Positions 1-9,302 of a DNA stretch of 64,000 nt are shown in pieces. Both the position numbers and the translations under genes were made by a program. The stretch covers positions 62,001 through 126,000 of the forward strand of contig NZ_BCWI01000007.1 in NCBI RefSeq assembly GCF_001592125.1, given 5' to 3'. The notes under the pieces were generated by a model. It saw only the letters and a program-made list of their open reading frames with translations, did not search any database and was not told the DNA's origin. How positions within the stretch are numbered: position 1 is the first letter of the stretch; each line of letters opens with the position of its first letter. The DNA comes from Microbacterium hominis NBRC 15708. Lineage in GTDB: Bacteria; Actinomycetota; Actinomycetes; Actinomycetales; Microbacteriaceae.

Positions 1-246
1 GGCATCGGCATGCTCGCGCCGGACGTCGCGCAGATCGGCGCGCTGAGCGCCGTGGCGGTCGCGGTCGCGACGCTCGCCGTCGTCGCGCTCGTTGCGACCG
101 CCGCCTCCACCCTCGAGGGCGCATCGCCCACGCGCGTGCGGTCGGCGCGGTCGCGGCTGCTCGCTGCGCCGCTGGCGCAGAGCGATCCGGACGCTCCGGG
201 GCATGTCCTGCGGCGCGGTCCGAGTCGGGCGGCACCGGCCGCCTAG
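1..246 (+). CDS. C-terminal part of a small membrane protein, 5' end outside the window
   Basis: The frame is open from the first base of the window, so the gene starts to the left. The 81 visible residues contain one hydrophobic segment rich in Ala and Val (about residues 13-36), followed by an Arg-rich polar tail that ends in alanines. It lies 83 bp upstream of a YidC/Oxa1 paralogue on the same strand. From memory, small proteins of the DUF6412 type sit beside such insertases in actinobacteria, but the visible part is too short to assign this one. A single-span membrane protein is the safest reading. Confidence 0.5.
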   Translation, partial: GIGMLAPDVAQIGALSAVAVAVATLAVVALVATAASTLEGASPTRVRSARSRLLAAPLAQSDPDAPGHVLRRGPSRAAPAA

Positions 247-329
247 CCACGCCGCGCGCGCCATCGCGCCTCGGCATCCCTTCGCGGTCGACCAGCCCAC
301 TCTGATCGCCTCGTTGGAACGGATGCCCC

Positions 330-1073
330 GTGGACTTCTTCGCCCTGCCGCCGGTGGCGGCCCTGCTCGACCTCGTCTCGACCGGCCTCATGGCCGTGAT
401 CGCTTTTCTCACCCCTGTCGCCGGATCGCTCGCGGCCGGCTTCTCCGTCGTGCTCATCACTCTCGGCGTGCGCACGCTCCTCATCCCGGTCGGGATCGCC
501 CAGGCCCGGGCGGACCAGGCCCGCTCGCGGCTCGCTCCCCGTCTGCAGGTGCTGCGGCAGCGGCACCGGACGGACCCCGACCGTCTCCGACGCGAGACGA
601 TGGCGCTCTACCGCGAGGAAGGGGTGTCGCCCTCCGCGGGATGCCTGCCGCTCGTGCTGCAGGCTCCCGTCGTCGGCCTCGTGTACGCCGCCTTCCTGCA
701 CGCCTCGATCGCGGGACACGGCAACCCGCTTCTCGATCAGACGCTCCTGGGCGTCCCGCTCGGACGCAGCTTCGTGGGCGCGGTCCTCGCGCAGCAGCTG
801 GATGCCGCGACGGCGATCGTGATCGGTGTGGTCGTCATCGTGATCGCCGTCGTGGGCGAGCTCACGCGGCGCCTGCTGCTGCCGTCGGCGGACGCGCGGT
901 CGGGCGCCGCTGCGGTGCATCCGGTCGTCGGTGCGCTGCAGTTCGCCACCGCCGTGGTCGCGCTGTTCGTGCCGCTCGCCGCGGCGGTCTATCTGATGAC
1001 CACCGCTGCCTGGACCCTGGGGCAGCGCCTGATCCTGCGGCGCCGGTACCCGCCGTTCAGCGCGCCGAGGTGA
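330..1073 (+). CDS. YidC/Oxa1-family membrane protein insertase paralogue
   Basis: This 247-residue protein has the Oxa1/YidC core. A hydrophobic segment at about 15-50 contains the family-typical LITLGVRTLLIPVG stretch. A basic cytoplasmic loop follows, with a PRLQVLRQRHRTDPDRL-like charged segment, then the SAGCLPLVLQAPVVGLVYAAF helix, then two more hydrophobic segments near 150-180 and 200-235. YidC proteins insert and fold membrane proteins with or without Sec. The length fits the short actinobacterial paralogues rather than the main housekeeping YidC that follows rpmH/rnpA, and no such neighbours are present here. The start is GTG. The last 17 bp overlap the convergent MFS gene. Confidence 0.8.
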   Translation: MDFFALPPVAALLDLVSTGLMAVIAFLTPVAGSLAAGFSVVLITLGVRTLLIPVGIAQARADQARSRLAPRLQVLRQRHRTDPDRLRRETMALYREEGVSPSAGCLPLVLQAPVVGLVYAAFLHASIAGHGNPLLDQTLLGVPLGRSFVGAVLAQQLDAATAIVIGVVVIVIAVVGELTRRLLLPSADARSGAAAVHPVVGALQFATAVVALFVPLAAAVYLMTTAAWTLGQRLILRRRYPPFSAPR

Positions 1074-2580
1074 GGCCGCGGTGCGCGCGGGCGATCAGGG
1101 CGGCGCCGACGACGCTGACCACCAGGGCCACGACGGCCATGCCCAGCATGAGCGCGCCGAAGCCGTCGCGGTAGGCGCCGAGGGCGGCGTCGAACACCGC
1201 GGCATCCGGACGGGTTCCGTCCTTCGCGTAGGCGCCGACGCTCGTCAGAGCGGTCTGGACGGCGGCATCCGACATGCCCGATGACGACAGCCGCGAGGTG
1301 ATGCCGGCCACCGTGAGCTGCGTGACGACGACCGTCGACAGCGCCGTTCCCAGCGAGTAGAAGAGCTGACCGAAGGTGGTGCGCGAGCTCGTGACCGGGC
1401 CGTAGAACTCGGCGGGCGCCTCGCTGAGTACGAGGGTGCCGTAGGGGAGCGCGGCGGCCGTGATCCCGAGGGCGATGAGGATGCCGGCGGGGACGAACGC
1501 CAGCGGTGAAGCGGCGTCGCGGGCGAGGAACGCCGCACCGAACCCGGCCGCCGACAGCACGCCGCCGACGAGCAGGGAGGTCTGCGGGCTCATCCCGCGG
1601 GTCATGAGCCGCCCGAGCACGATCGCGCCCAGGATCGAGGTGACCGACACCGGCAGCTGCCACACCGCCACCGTGCCGGGGGTGAGCCCCAGGACGTACT
1701 GCCAGAGGTTCGAGAGCTGGAGGAAGGCGACCGCCCCACCCGCGTTGAACACGAACCCGGCGCACAGCGCGGCGAGGAACAAGGGCCGGCGAAACAGTGC
1801 GACGGGGAAGAACGGATGCGCGACGCGCGTCTGCGACCACACGAACGCGCCGAGAAGCAGCGCACCCAGTGCGATCGCCGCCCAGGTGAGGGGGCTGCGC
1901 AGCGAGGACGCGAGCTGGGAGACGCCGAACAGCAGCACGACCATGCCGGTGATGAGGGCGATCTGTCCCCACACGTCGCGCTTCTCGGTGACGCTCGGAG
2001 CCACGGCCGGCAGCAGGGCGAGCACGGCGGGGATGCTGAGCGCGGACAGGAGCGGCACGAGCAGGAACGCCAGCCGCCAGTCGGCCCCGGCCAGCATCCC
2101 GCCCGAGAACGTGAAGACGACGCCCGCGGCACCCGAACACGCCGCGAACGTCGCGACCGCGGCGGGCAGGCGACCCGGCGCCGCGAGCACCTGGATGTAG
2201 GCGAAGGCGGCCGCGTAGACCGCTCCCAGACCGACGCCGGACACGGCCTGCCCGAGGATGTAGACCGCCGGCACCGGGGCGGCGGCGACGATCAGCTGCC
2301 CCACGAGCCCCGTGACGAGGGCGGCGACGAGCATGCGCCGACGTCCGATGCGGTCGGCGAGCAGGCCCGTCGTGATGACGGATGCCGCGATCGCGAGAGT
2401 CTGCATCGAGGCGGCGAGCGCCTGGTCTCCGCCGACCATGTCGAGGCCGCGGCTGGCGCCGACGAGTGCGGTCGCGGCGATGTTCGGCGCCGAGCCCTGC
2501 ACGGCGGCGAGGACGCCGAGCAGGGGGACGGCGAGGACGGAGGGGGAGCGCACGACGGACGTCGGCAGGGTGCTGGTCAT
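1057..2580 (-). CDS. MFS transporter, DHA2-like drug/metabolite efflux permease
   Basis: This 507-residue protein is very hydrophobic. It has many membrane segments and the MFS loop signature (LLADRIGRRRMLVAAL, about residues 72-88). Length and spacing fit a 14-helix DHA2-type drug:proton antiporter better than a 12-helix member. It is the last gene of a leftward run that begins with a two-component system and includes a carboxylesterase and an amidohydrolase, so it could import the substrate or export the product of those enzymes. That is inference from context. Its 3' end overlaps the convergent insertase gene by 17 bp. Confidence 0.82.
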   Translation of the reverse strand: MTSTLPTSVVRSPSVLAVPLLGVLAAVQGSAPNIAATALVGASRGLDMVGGDQALAASMQTLAIAASVITTGLLADRIGRRRMLVAALVTGLVGQLIVAAAPVPAVYILGQAVSGVGLGAVYAAAFAYIQVLAAPGRLPAAVATFAACSGAAGVVFTFSGGMLAGADWRLAFLLVPLLSALSIPAVLALLPAVAPSVTEKRDVWGQIALITGMVVLLFGVSQLASSLRSPLTWAAIALGALLLGAFVWSQTRVAHPFFPVALFRRPLFLAALCAGFVFNAGGAVAFLQLSNLWQYVLGLTPGTVAVWQLPVSVTSILGAIVLGRLMTRGMSPQTSLLVGGVLSAAGFGAAFLARDAASPLAFVPAGILIALGITAAALPYGTLVLSEAPAEFYGPVTSSRTTFGQLFYSLGTALSTVVVTQLTVAGITSRLSSSGMSDAAVQTALTSVGAYAKDGTRPDAAVFDAALGAYRDGFGALMLGMAVVALVVSVVGAALIARAHRGLTSAR

Positions 2581-2649
2581 GAGAGGCCTTCGGGAGAGGG
2601 GGGAGGCGAGGAAAGGGGACAGGCGGGAAGGGGGGTGGGCGGCGAGCGG

Positions 2650-4386
2650 TCAGGCGGAGAACGCCGGGACGCCGTCGATGTAGGTCGCGTGGACGGCGAT
2701 GTCGTCCCAGCCGGCGGGATCGCTCGTCCACGGATCGGCGTCCACGACCGCGAAGTCCGCGCGCATGCCCGCGCGGAGGCTCCCGCGATCGTCGGCGTGG
2801 ATCTGCCAGGCGGCATCCGCGGTGATCGCGGCGAGCGCTTGGGCGGGCGTGGCGCACTCCTCGGGCGCGAGCACCGTTCCGTCGGCTTCGAGGCGGCGCA
2901 GGACGGCAGTCTGGGCGGCGTGCAGCGGGTGCACCTCGGTGACGTTGTAGTCCGAGTGCAGGCTCGGACGCAGCCCCGCACGCACGGCGGAGGCGAGGCG
3001 GTCGAGCCGTGCCGCGCGGTCGGGTCCGAGGATCGTGTCGCGGAAGGCGGCACCCCAGTAGTAGACGTGGTCCATCAGGAAACTCGGCGAGATGCCCGCG
3101 GCCGCCATGCGCACGAGCTGATCGTCGGTCGTCACGGACGCGTGCTCGAACCGGTGGCGCAGGTCGCCCCGGCGCCCGGGGAGCAGCTCCTCGGCGGCGC
3201 GCAGCGCGAACTCCACGGCCGCATCGCCGTTCGTGTGGATCATCAGCTGCCAGCCGTCGTCGAGGCCGGCGCGCATCACCTCGCGCAGGCTCTCCGGCGT
3301 CCAGTTCGCATGGCCGCCCGAGGTCTCGCCCAGGTACGGCTGCAGGAAGTAGCCCGACCGGCCCTGGTTGGAGCCGTCGGCGACGATCTTCCAGGCGTCG
3401 GCGCGCACCATCTCGTCTCCGCTGAAGGGGGTGACCCCCGCCTCCTTCCACGCGGCGGCGGCCTCGATCGGACCCGCGCAGCCGGCGAGTGCGGAGAACT
3501 GGGCCGTCGACACCCGCACGGGCAGGCGGGTGGCGCCGTTGAGCGCGTGCAGCATCGCGATCTCGCTCACCCCGGCGAGCGTGCCGGTCATCGCCTCGCG
3601 CATCGACGTGACGCCCCGGCTCGCGAAGGCGGTGAGCACCTGCCGGATGCCGCGGGCGATGTCCTCGCTCGTCGGCCGGGGCAGCCGCGCCAGCAGCATC
3701 GTGACCGCGGGGGACTCGCCGACCACACCGGTGAGGCGACCGTCGACCTTCTCGAGCGTGCCGCCGACGGGTTGCGGCGTGGCGTCGGTGATGCCGGCGG
3801 CATCCAGTGCCGCGCTGTTGGCGTAGGCGAAGTGCATCGACGCGTTCAGCACGATCACCGGGCGGTCCGTCGCGACCCGGTCGAGGATGTCGCGCGTCAG
3901 GACGGGCTCGCCGGGGTACAGGCTCGGGTCGAAGAGCTTCGCGAGGACGTACTGCCCGGGGGGCGTCGCGGCGGCGGCCGCGGTGAGCGCGGCCACGACG
4001 TCGTCGAAGCGCGGGCAGGCGCTGTGCGACACGTCGGTCCAGTCGAGGGTGAGCAGCGACACCCAGATGTGCGCGTGGGGCTCGATCAGGCCCGGGATCA
4101 CGACACCGTCCGGTGCGAGCGTCGTCGTGGCGGGGCCGGTGAGCGCGTCGAGGTCGGCGCGGGAGCCGATGCCGACGATGCGCCCGCCGGCGACCGCCAT
4201 CGCCTCCGCCGTCGGCGCGGCCGGGTCGCCGGTGGCGATGCGGCCCACGACCAGCAGGTCGGCGGCCGCGGCGGCCGGGTGCGCGGAGGCGTGGCGTGCG
4301 GGCGTGATCGTCGCACCCGCCGTGGCGATGGCGGGGGCAAGGTGGGTGCGGCTCAGGGGTGCGGCGGCGCTGCACGTGTCGGACAT
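2650..4386 (-). CDS. Amidohydrolase, YtcJ/LAF3-like metal-dependent hydrolase
   Basis: The product is 578 residues from the ATG at 4386, chosen because a GAGGAG ribosome-binding site sits just before it; the frame is open further upstream without support. After an Ala-rich N-terminus the amidohydrolase fold begins at about residue 50 (DLLVVGRIATGD). The metal-binding HAH is in GLIEPHAHIWVS, a late TNGDAAVEFAL segment matches YtcJ-like members, and the C-terminus has the usual small beta-sandwich (RAGMRADFAVVDADPW). Such enzymes hydrolyse amides, esters or ring C-N bonds. The exact substrate cannot be read from the sequence. It lies between the esterase (49 bp upstream) and the MFS transporter (69 bp downstream). 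Confidence 0.85.
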   Translation of the reverse strand: MSDTCSAAAPLSRTHLAPAIATAGATITPARHASAHPAAAAADLLVVGRIATGDPAAPTAEAMAVAGGRIVGIGSRADLDALTGPATTTLAPDGVVIPGLIEPHAHIWVSLLTLDWTDVSHSACPRFDDVVAALTAAAAATPPGQYVLAKLFDPSLYPGEPVLTRDILDRVATDRPVIVLNASMHFAYANSAALDAAGITDATPQPVGGTLEKVDGRLTGVVGESPAVTMLLARLPRPTSEDIARGIRQVLTAFASRGVTSMREAMTGTLAGVSEIAMLHALNGATRLPVRVSTAQFSALAGCAGPIEAAAAWKEAGVTPFSGDEMVRADAWKIVADGSNQGRSGYFLQPYLGETSGGHANWTPESLREVMRAGLDDGWQLMIHTNGDAAVEFALRAAEELLPGRRGDLRHRFEHASVTTDDQLVRMAAAGISPSFLMDHVYYWGAAFRDTILGPDRAARLDRLASAVRAGLRPSLHSDYNVTEVHPLHAAQTAVLRRLEADGTVLAPEECATPAQALAAITADAAWQIHADDRGSLRAGMRADFAVVDADPWTSDPAGWDDIAVHATYIDGVPAFSA

Positions 4387-4435
4387 GATGCTCCTCGAGG
4401 GGGGTGGGGCGGGGCGAAGCCGGGGCGACGGGGGA

Positions 4436-6037
4436 TCAGTGGAAGTCGAGGACCTGGTCGCCCCAGGCCGCACGCAGCGGCGCGTCGAGGTCGTCGACGA
4501 CGCTGTCGTGCCGCTCGATCACCAGCGTGGCGCGGGCGATGTCCGCGGCGTCGGTCGATGCGGTGGCGTAGGCGGGCCAGTGGGGCGCACCGGGCACGCC
4601 CTCGGCGTCGGGGGTGCGCCCGTGGGCGAAGGCGGTCCAGCGGTCCTGCATCCGCACGGAGATCTCCTCTCCGGAGCGCTTGCCGCCGAGACGGAACGTG
4701 AGGTCCTTGGGGCCGCTGGAGAAACTGCCCCAGAGGTAGGCCAGCTCGCTGCCGTGGGTGGCGCCCAGCCCGATCAGCCGGAGGAAGGGCGTCGCGTGGT
4801 CGAAGCGGTACAGCCAGACGTCGGCGACCCGGCTGTGGCCCTCGGCGATCCACAGGGTGGGCATCCGGAAGCCGATGTCGCGGGCGACGCCCAGCCCCAC
4901 CATGTTGTGGCGCACGTTCTCGTAGGCGGTCTGCACCTGCGCGACCGACGGCAGCTCGACGGTGGGGTTGTCGGCGGCCATGTCGGTGAACATCTTCATG
5001 ATGCGCTCCTCGGTGATCGGGATGAGCGGCGACTTCATGAACTTGAACAGCGAGGCCTCGTCCTTGTTGGTGCCGATGATGAGCGGCACGGGCAGGCCGC
5101 GACCCTCGTGGAGCACGGTGGCGGGCGCCTCCGGCAGCAGCTCGCCGTCGACGATGGGCGCGAAGGCCAGCGTGCCGGGCGCCTCATCGGGCACCTGCGC
5201 GTACACGGCCATCCCCGCCGCGACGAGTCGGTCGGCGGATGCCGCGCGCAGCGCGGCTGCGGCGGCCGCGGCATCCGTGGTGTCGATGCCGAGCTCTCGG
5301 GTGAAGCGCTCGGCGACGTCGCGGGCGCGGTCCACGCCGTACATGCTGGAGGCGGGGGAGGACTGCGCGATGGCGCGGTGGAAGAGCCCGGCCGCCGACG
5401 GTGTCGCGAGCAGCGTCGTGACCAGGCCGCCCCCGGCGGACTCGCCGAACACGGTGACCCGACCCGGGTCGCCCCCGAACGCGGCGATGTTCCCCTGCAC
5501 CCAGCGCAGGGCGAGCAGCACGTCCTTCAGGGCGAGGTTGCGGTCGAAGCCGCCGTCGGGCAACAGGCCCGACAGATCCAGGAAGCCGAACGCGGCCAGC
5601 CGGTAGTTGACGGTCACGACGACGACGTCACCGCGGTCGACGATCGACGTCGCGTCGTACATCTGCTGGCTCGACGCGCCGAAGGTGTAGGCCCCGCCGT
5701 GGATCCACACCATCACGGGGCGCGCCGCGGCGGTGTCGGTGTCGGGTGCCCAGACGTTGAGGGAGAGGCAGTCCTCGTCCAGCACCGCATCGTCGCCGAG
5801 GGCGATCGCCGGGGTGCGCACCTGCGGGCAGGCGGGGCCGAACGCGGTCGCGTCGACCTCGCCGTCGGCGGTCGCCGCGGCGACCGGGTCGCGCCAGCGG
5901 CGATCGCCTGTGGGTGCCTCGGCGTAGCGGATGCCGCGCCAGGAGCGGACGCCCTCGCGGACCAGCCCGCGGAAGGTGCCCGCGGGGGCGGTCGCGACGC
6001 AGGCGACGGTGGGGGTGTTCTCGATGGTGTTCGACAT
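4436..6037 (-). CDS. Carboxylesterase type B (alpha/beta hydrolase)
   Basis: The product is 533 residues, the normal length for the family. The start at 6037 has a good AGAAGG site. Family landmarks are in order: EDCLSLNVW at about 88-96, the oxyanion HGGAY at 113-117, and the nucleophile elbow GESAGGG with Ser200. The catalytic His is probably in the THGSELAYLWG segment. It should hydrolyse carboxylic esters, possibly amides or carbamates. Linked to an amidohydrolase and an exporter-like MFS, it may supply or detoxify an ester-containing compound. The protein has no clear signal peptide and is probably cytoplasmic. Confidence 0.88.
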   Translation of the reverse strand: MSNTIENTPTVACVATAPAGTFRGLVREGVRSWRGIRYAEAPTGDRRWRDPVAAATADGEVDATAFGPACPQVRTPAIALGDDAVLDEDCLSLNVWAPDTDTAAARPVMVWIHGGAYTFGASSQQMYDATSIVDRGDVVVVTVNYRLAAFGFLDLSGLLPDGGFDRNLALKDVLLALRWVQGNIAAFGGDPGRVTVFGESAGGGLVTTLLATPSAAGLFHRAIAQSSPASSMYGVDRARDVAERFTRELGIDTTDAAAAAAALRAASADRLVAAGMAVYAQVPDEAPGTLAFAPIVDGELLPEAPATVLHEGRGLPVPLIIGTNKDEASLFKFMKSPLIPITEERIMKMFTDMAADNPTVELPSVAQVQTAYENVRHNMVGLGVARDIGFRMPTLWIAEGHSRVADVWLYRFDHATPFLRLIGLGATHGSELAYLWGSFSSGPKDLTFRLGGKRSGEEISVRMQDRWTAFAHGRTPDAEGVPGAPHWPAYATASTDAADIARATLVIERHDSVVDDLDAPLRAAWGDQVLDFH

Positions 6038-6087
6038 GACGGCCTTCTTTCGGGGATGCGCGGGAAGCGGAGAGGGGAGGACGCCGG

Positions 6088-6777
6088 TCAGGCGACCAGG
6101 CGGTGGATGACCTGTGCGGCCTCGTTCGCCGCGAGGATCGCGAACAGCACTGTCATCATGGCGGCGTTGTGGGCGATCAACTGGGATTTCAGTGCCTGCA
6201 GGCCACGGTGCACGCGTGCGGAGCCGGTCAGCTCGACCAGGGCGGGCACGATCAGCAGCAGCGAGCCGGTGATCGCGACGGCGAGGCAGAGGATCACGCC
6301 GATGAGGGGCGTCACGTGCGCCTCGCCGATGACGGCACCCGCCTTCAGAGCCAGCGGGATGTTCTTGGTGTTGGTGATCGCCATGACCAGCCCGAGGCCC
6401 ACCGCAGACAGAGGGGTGACGCCATCGATCGCCGCCAGCCATTTCGGTGCGACGGCCGGCTGGCCGTGCGAAGGGCGTCCCGCCCAGCTCGCGATCGCGA
6501 AGACCGTGAACCCGATGGTCAGCACGATGGCCAGCACGAGCGAGACGATCCGCGAGTCGGCGCCGTTCGCCGACGATGCGCGGGCGGCGCCCGCGGCGCC
6601 GAGGCCGACGACCGCGATCGAGACGAGCGTGAACGCTGCGGTGTACACCGGAGCGCAGGCTCGCCCGCGCGGGGAGAGGAGGATCGCCACCACGGCCACG
6701 ATCGGCAGGGGGGACAGGAGCATCCCCACGGCGAGGGGGAGGAGGGTGTGCAGCTCGTTCACGTCGGTTCCGTTCAT
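6088..6777 (-). CDS. GAP-family (SfLAP-like) polytopic membrane protein
   Basis: The 229 residues contain about six hydrophobic segments. The pattern matches the GAP / Sap family of mycobacteria and relatives: an N-terminal LLPLAVGMLLSPLPIVAVVAILLSP repeat-like segment, then MAITNTKNIPLAL and VALVELTGSARVHRGL-like elements. Mycobacterial relatives assist glycolipid transport or addressing; a LysE-like export role is also possible. It sits between the histidine kinase (39 bp upstream) and the carboxylesterase (50 bp downstream), probably in one transcript. No strong ribosome-binding site precedes the ATG, and a GTG five codons further in is an alternative start. Confidence 0.72.
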   Translation of the reverse strand: MNGTDVNELHTLLPLAVGMLLSPLPIVAVVAILLSPRGRACAPVYTAAFTLVSIAVVGLGAAGAARASSANGADSRIVSLVLAIVLTIGFTVFAIASWAGRPSHGQPAVAPKWLAAIDGVTPLSAVGLGLVMAITNTKNIPLALKAGAVIGEAHVTPLIGVILCLAVAITGSLLLIVPALVELTGSARVHRGLQALKSQLIAHNAAMMTVLFAILAANEAAQVIHRLVA

Positions 6778-6816
6778 CGGCGGGTCCCGACCGGATGTCG
6801 GGGCGCGATGACGACG

Positions 6817-8559
6817 TTATGACCCGGGTGTCGGCGCCTCTCCGCGATGTTCGGCTGACACGACAGGAGGGGCGGGGGCGAGCGGCAGCGCCGCCTCGAG
6901 CACCGCTCCGCCCGCCTCGGCGCGCAGCCGTGCGCCGAGATCACGCACGTGCGACGCGGGGCGCAGCTGGGCCCCCGCCGGCGCCGTGCCGAAGGAGCGC
7001 ACCTCGACGCGCAGCCGCGGCCCCGCGCCGGTCGGGGCGACATCGAGGAGAACGCGAGCGCGCTTCTGCCCGCTGTGCTTGACCGCGTTGAGGAGGCCCT
7101 CGGCGACCACGTCGTACGCATCGCGCGCCGCCCACGGATCCCGGTCGAGCGCCGTCGCCGCCGCCGGGCTGACGCGCGCGTCCAGGTCGATCACGCGCCC
7201 CCACGTGTCGGTGAGGGCGGCGAGCGCCGCGGCGTCGGCCCCGCCGTCCGCGGCGGCGTACGTCGACGGCATCCGGTGCAGGAGGTCGCCGAGCCGGTGC
7301 TGCAGCAGGGCGATCTCGTCCGGGGTCGCCGCGGGATGCACGAGCACGAACTGCACGCAGGCGCCCTGGCCCTCGCGGTGCAGCAGCTCGGCGGTGCGGC
7401 GCAGCCCCTCGCGCACCGGGCGTGCCCCTTCCCTCGTCGCGCGCTGCGCGTGCGCGACCGCGCCGGACAGTCGCCGCTGCTCGCGTCGCAGCGCGTGCAG
7501 CGCGCCGGCGCACAGTCCGCCGGCGAGGGAGAAGGCCAGGTAGTCGACGGCCGGCAGCACGGCGACGACTCCGTGGTGGCCGTCCGCGAGGGCGAGCAGC
7601 GAGAGCAGCACGCCGGCGCCGGCCGCCGTGCCGAGGTAGGTCGCCGCGGCGGCGTGCGCGCTGCGCGCCAGGGCGCGTCGGCGCGACACCCCGTCCACGA
7701 TCGCTCCCGCGAGCGCCACGGCGAGGAGTCCGACCGCCAGCTCGGACGGGGTGCTCGTGCGCAGCGCGTAGGGCAGGGTGCAGGCGATGTAGACGACGGT
7801 CACCGCGCCGCGCGGCGGCAGCCGGAACGGCGGAAGTCGCCGACGCCCGCCGCGCCCCGGGGGGCCGACGGGGGCGGGCGCCGTGACGGCGTCGCCGGGC
7901 GCGAGCGGTTCGTCCGCCAGATGCTGCAGTCGATGGCTCCAGGCGCGGAAGCTGACCGCGCCGAGTTCGCGCACCGGGTCGGTGCCGTCGTGCATGCCCA
8001 GCCGCTCGACGGCGACCGTGAGCGCGGATGCCGCGGCCTCCACCTCCCGCCGCGCGACGCGGTCGGCGTGGGCGGCGCGCGCACCCGCATCCGCCAGCTC
8101 ATGGGCCACCTCGCGCAGGAGCGCGTTGGTGCGCCGGAGGGTGCGCAGCGCGTTCTCGAGCACCGCGACGACGGCCAGCACGACCGGCCACACCACGACG
8201 TTCGTCGCGATGCGGAACGGCAGCTGCGCGGCGGCCGGCGCCGGCAGGCCCAGCGCGCTCGCCCACGCATCCTGCACGACGGGACGCAGCGCCGCGCACA
8301 CGACGATCCCCACCACGATCGACACCGCTCTGACGCGGCGACGGGGGAGGCGCCGCTCCAGCGCGGCGAGCAGGCCGAGCGCGAGCACGAATCCCGCCGT
8401 CGTGAGGGCGGTGGCCGGGGCGACCGCTCCGACGTCGACGCCCGCGCCGACCGGGGCCATGATCGTGAGCGAGAGGGGCGCCGTGAGAACGAGCGACCAC
8501 ACGCTCAGGAAGCGCCCTCCCGAGGCGGCGGCGCGCACCGCGAGCAACAGCCGCCTCAT
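6817..8559 (-). CDS. Sensor histidine kinase with polytopic membrane N-terminus
   Basis: This 580-residue protein has two blocks of hydrophobic segments (about 15-150 and 260-360) separated by a cytoplasmic stretch. The likely phosphoacceptor is the His in LLHREGQG, which resembles the LHGxVQ box of a class of actinobacterial kinases. The ATPase domain near 490-550 keeps a clear N-box (EGLLNAVKHSG). The DxGxG box is not recognisable (EVRSFGTAPAG), so ATP binding may be altered. It starts 10 bp after the response-regulator stop and is surely co-transcribed with it. The stimulus is unknown; the many membrane segments suggest sensing at or in the membrane. Confidence 0.75.
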   Translation of the reverse strand: MRRLLLAVRAAASGGRFLSVWSLVLTAPLSLTIMAPVGAGVDVGAVAPATALTTAGFVLALGLLAALERRLPRRRVRAVSIVVGIVVCAALRPVVQDAWASALGLPAPAAAQLPFRIATNVVVWPVVLAVVAVLENALRTLRRTNALLREVAHELADAGARAAHADRVARREVEAAASALTVAVERLGMHDGTDPVRELGAVSFRAWSHRLQHLADEPLAPGDAVTAPAPVGPPGRGGRRRLPPFRLPPRGAVTVVYIACTLPYALRTSTPSELAVGLLAVALAGAIVDGVSRRRALARSAHAAAATYLGTAAGAGVLLSLLALADGHHGVVAVLPAVDYLAFSLAGGLCAGALHALRREQRRLSGAVAHAQRATREGARPVREGLRRTAELLHREGQGACVQFVLVHPAATPDEIALLQHRLGDLLHRMPSTYAAADGGADAAALAALTDTWGRVIDLDARVSPAAATALDRDPWAARDAYDVVAEGLLNAVKHSGQKRARVLLDVAPTGAGPRLRVEVRSFGTAPAGAQLRPASHVRDLGARLRAEAGGAVLEAALPLAPAPPVVSAEHRGEAPTPGS

Positions 8560-8569
8560 CGGGCGGTGC

Positions 8570-9220
8570 TCATCGCACGGGGCCGAACGCCGCGAGGTAG
8601 ATCGCGGCGGCGGCGACGCGGGGACTCACCGTCGGATCGCCCGTGACGTCGAGTCTGTCGAACAGTCGACTGATCGAACGCTCCACGGCCCGCAGGGTCG
8701 ATCCCGACTCCTGCGCGATGCGCTCGTTCGACCAGCCACGCGCCACCATCGCCAGGATCTCGAGCTGGTGCCGGGTCAGTGCGTCCAAGCCGTCGCGAAA
8801 CCCTGCCGCGGGCGCGGCCGTCGCCTCGGGCTCCCGCCGTGTGGACAGTGCGCGCTCCAGCGCCGAGACGAGTGTGTCGGGGGAGTCCAGATCCTGCTTG
8901 GCGACGAAGACGGCGTGCGCGATCCCCATCGCCGTCGCGCCCGCAGCGGCCCGCGGATAGCTGCTGAGGAAGACGATCGCCAGATGCGGGGCGAGCTCGG
9001 CGAGCATCGCCGCCAGCTCGGCCCCGGAGGGGCGGCTGCCCAGGTCGATGTCGGTCAGCAGCGCGTCCGGGTCGAAGTCGGCGAACAGCCGCGTCGCGGT
9101 CGCGGCGTCGGCGGCCGACGCCGTCTCGAACCCGTGCCGCTCCAGCAGGTCGCACACGAGCATGCGCAGTGCGGCCTGGTCCTCCACCACGAGCACACGA
9201 CGCGTCCAGTCCGAGCCCAC
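8570..9220 (-). CDS. Two-component response regulator, receiver plus LuxR-type HTH
   Basis: The start is taken at GTG 9220, preceded by GGTGATC, giving 216 residues; an upstream ATG at 9274 would add 18 residues of poor quality. The receiver domain begins RRVLVVEDQAALR (acidic pocket Glu-Asp), the phosphoacceptor Asp is in ALLTDIDLG, and the conserved Thr/Ser and Lys lie in VFLSSYPRA and VFVAKQDL. The C-terminal LuxR-type HTH is in LTRHQLEILAMVARGWSNERIAQESGS and following. Its cognate kinase is immediately downstream. The four genes after the kinase are its most obvious targets, which is inference. Confidence 0.88.
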   Translation of the reverse strand: MGSDWTRRVLVVEDQAALRMLVCDLLERHGFETASAADAATATRLFADFDPDALLTDIDLGSRPSGAELAAMLAELAPHLAIVFLSSYPRAAAGATAMGIAHAVFVAKQDLDSPDTLVSALERALSTRREPEATAAPAAGFRDGLDALTRHQLEILAMVARGWSNERIAQESGSTLRAVERSISRLFDRLDVTGDPTVSPRVAAAAIYLAAFGPVR

Positions 9221-9302
9221 GTGATCACCATAATGCCCGCGCCGACCGTGTCGTCGCGGTGCGATCCCGGGCATCGGCTGCGCCGGGTGCCATCATGGCG
9301 TC

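Noticed and set aside
989-4375. Very long minus-strand open frame (over 1,100 codons) across the MFS and amidohydrolase genes
   Set aside because: It is an Arg/His/Pro-rich shadow of the real genes in another frame, caused by the lack of stop codons in GC-rich DNA.
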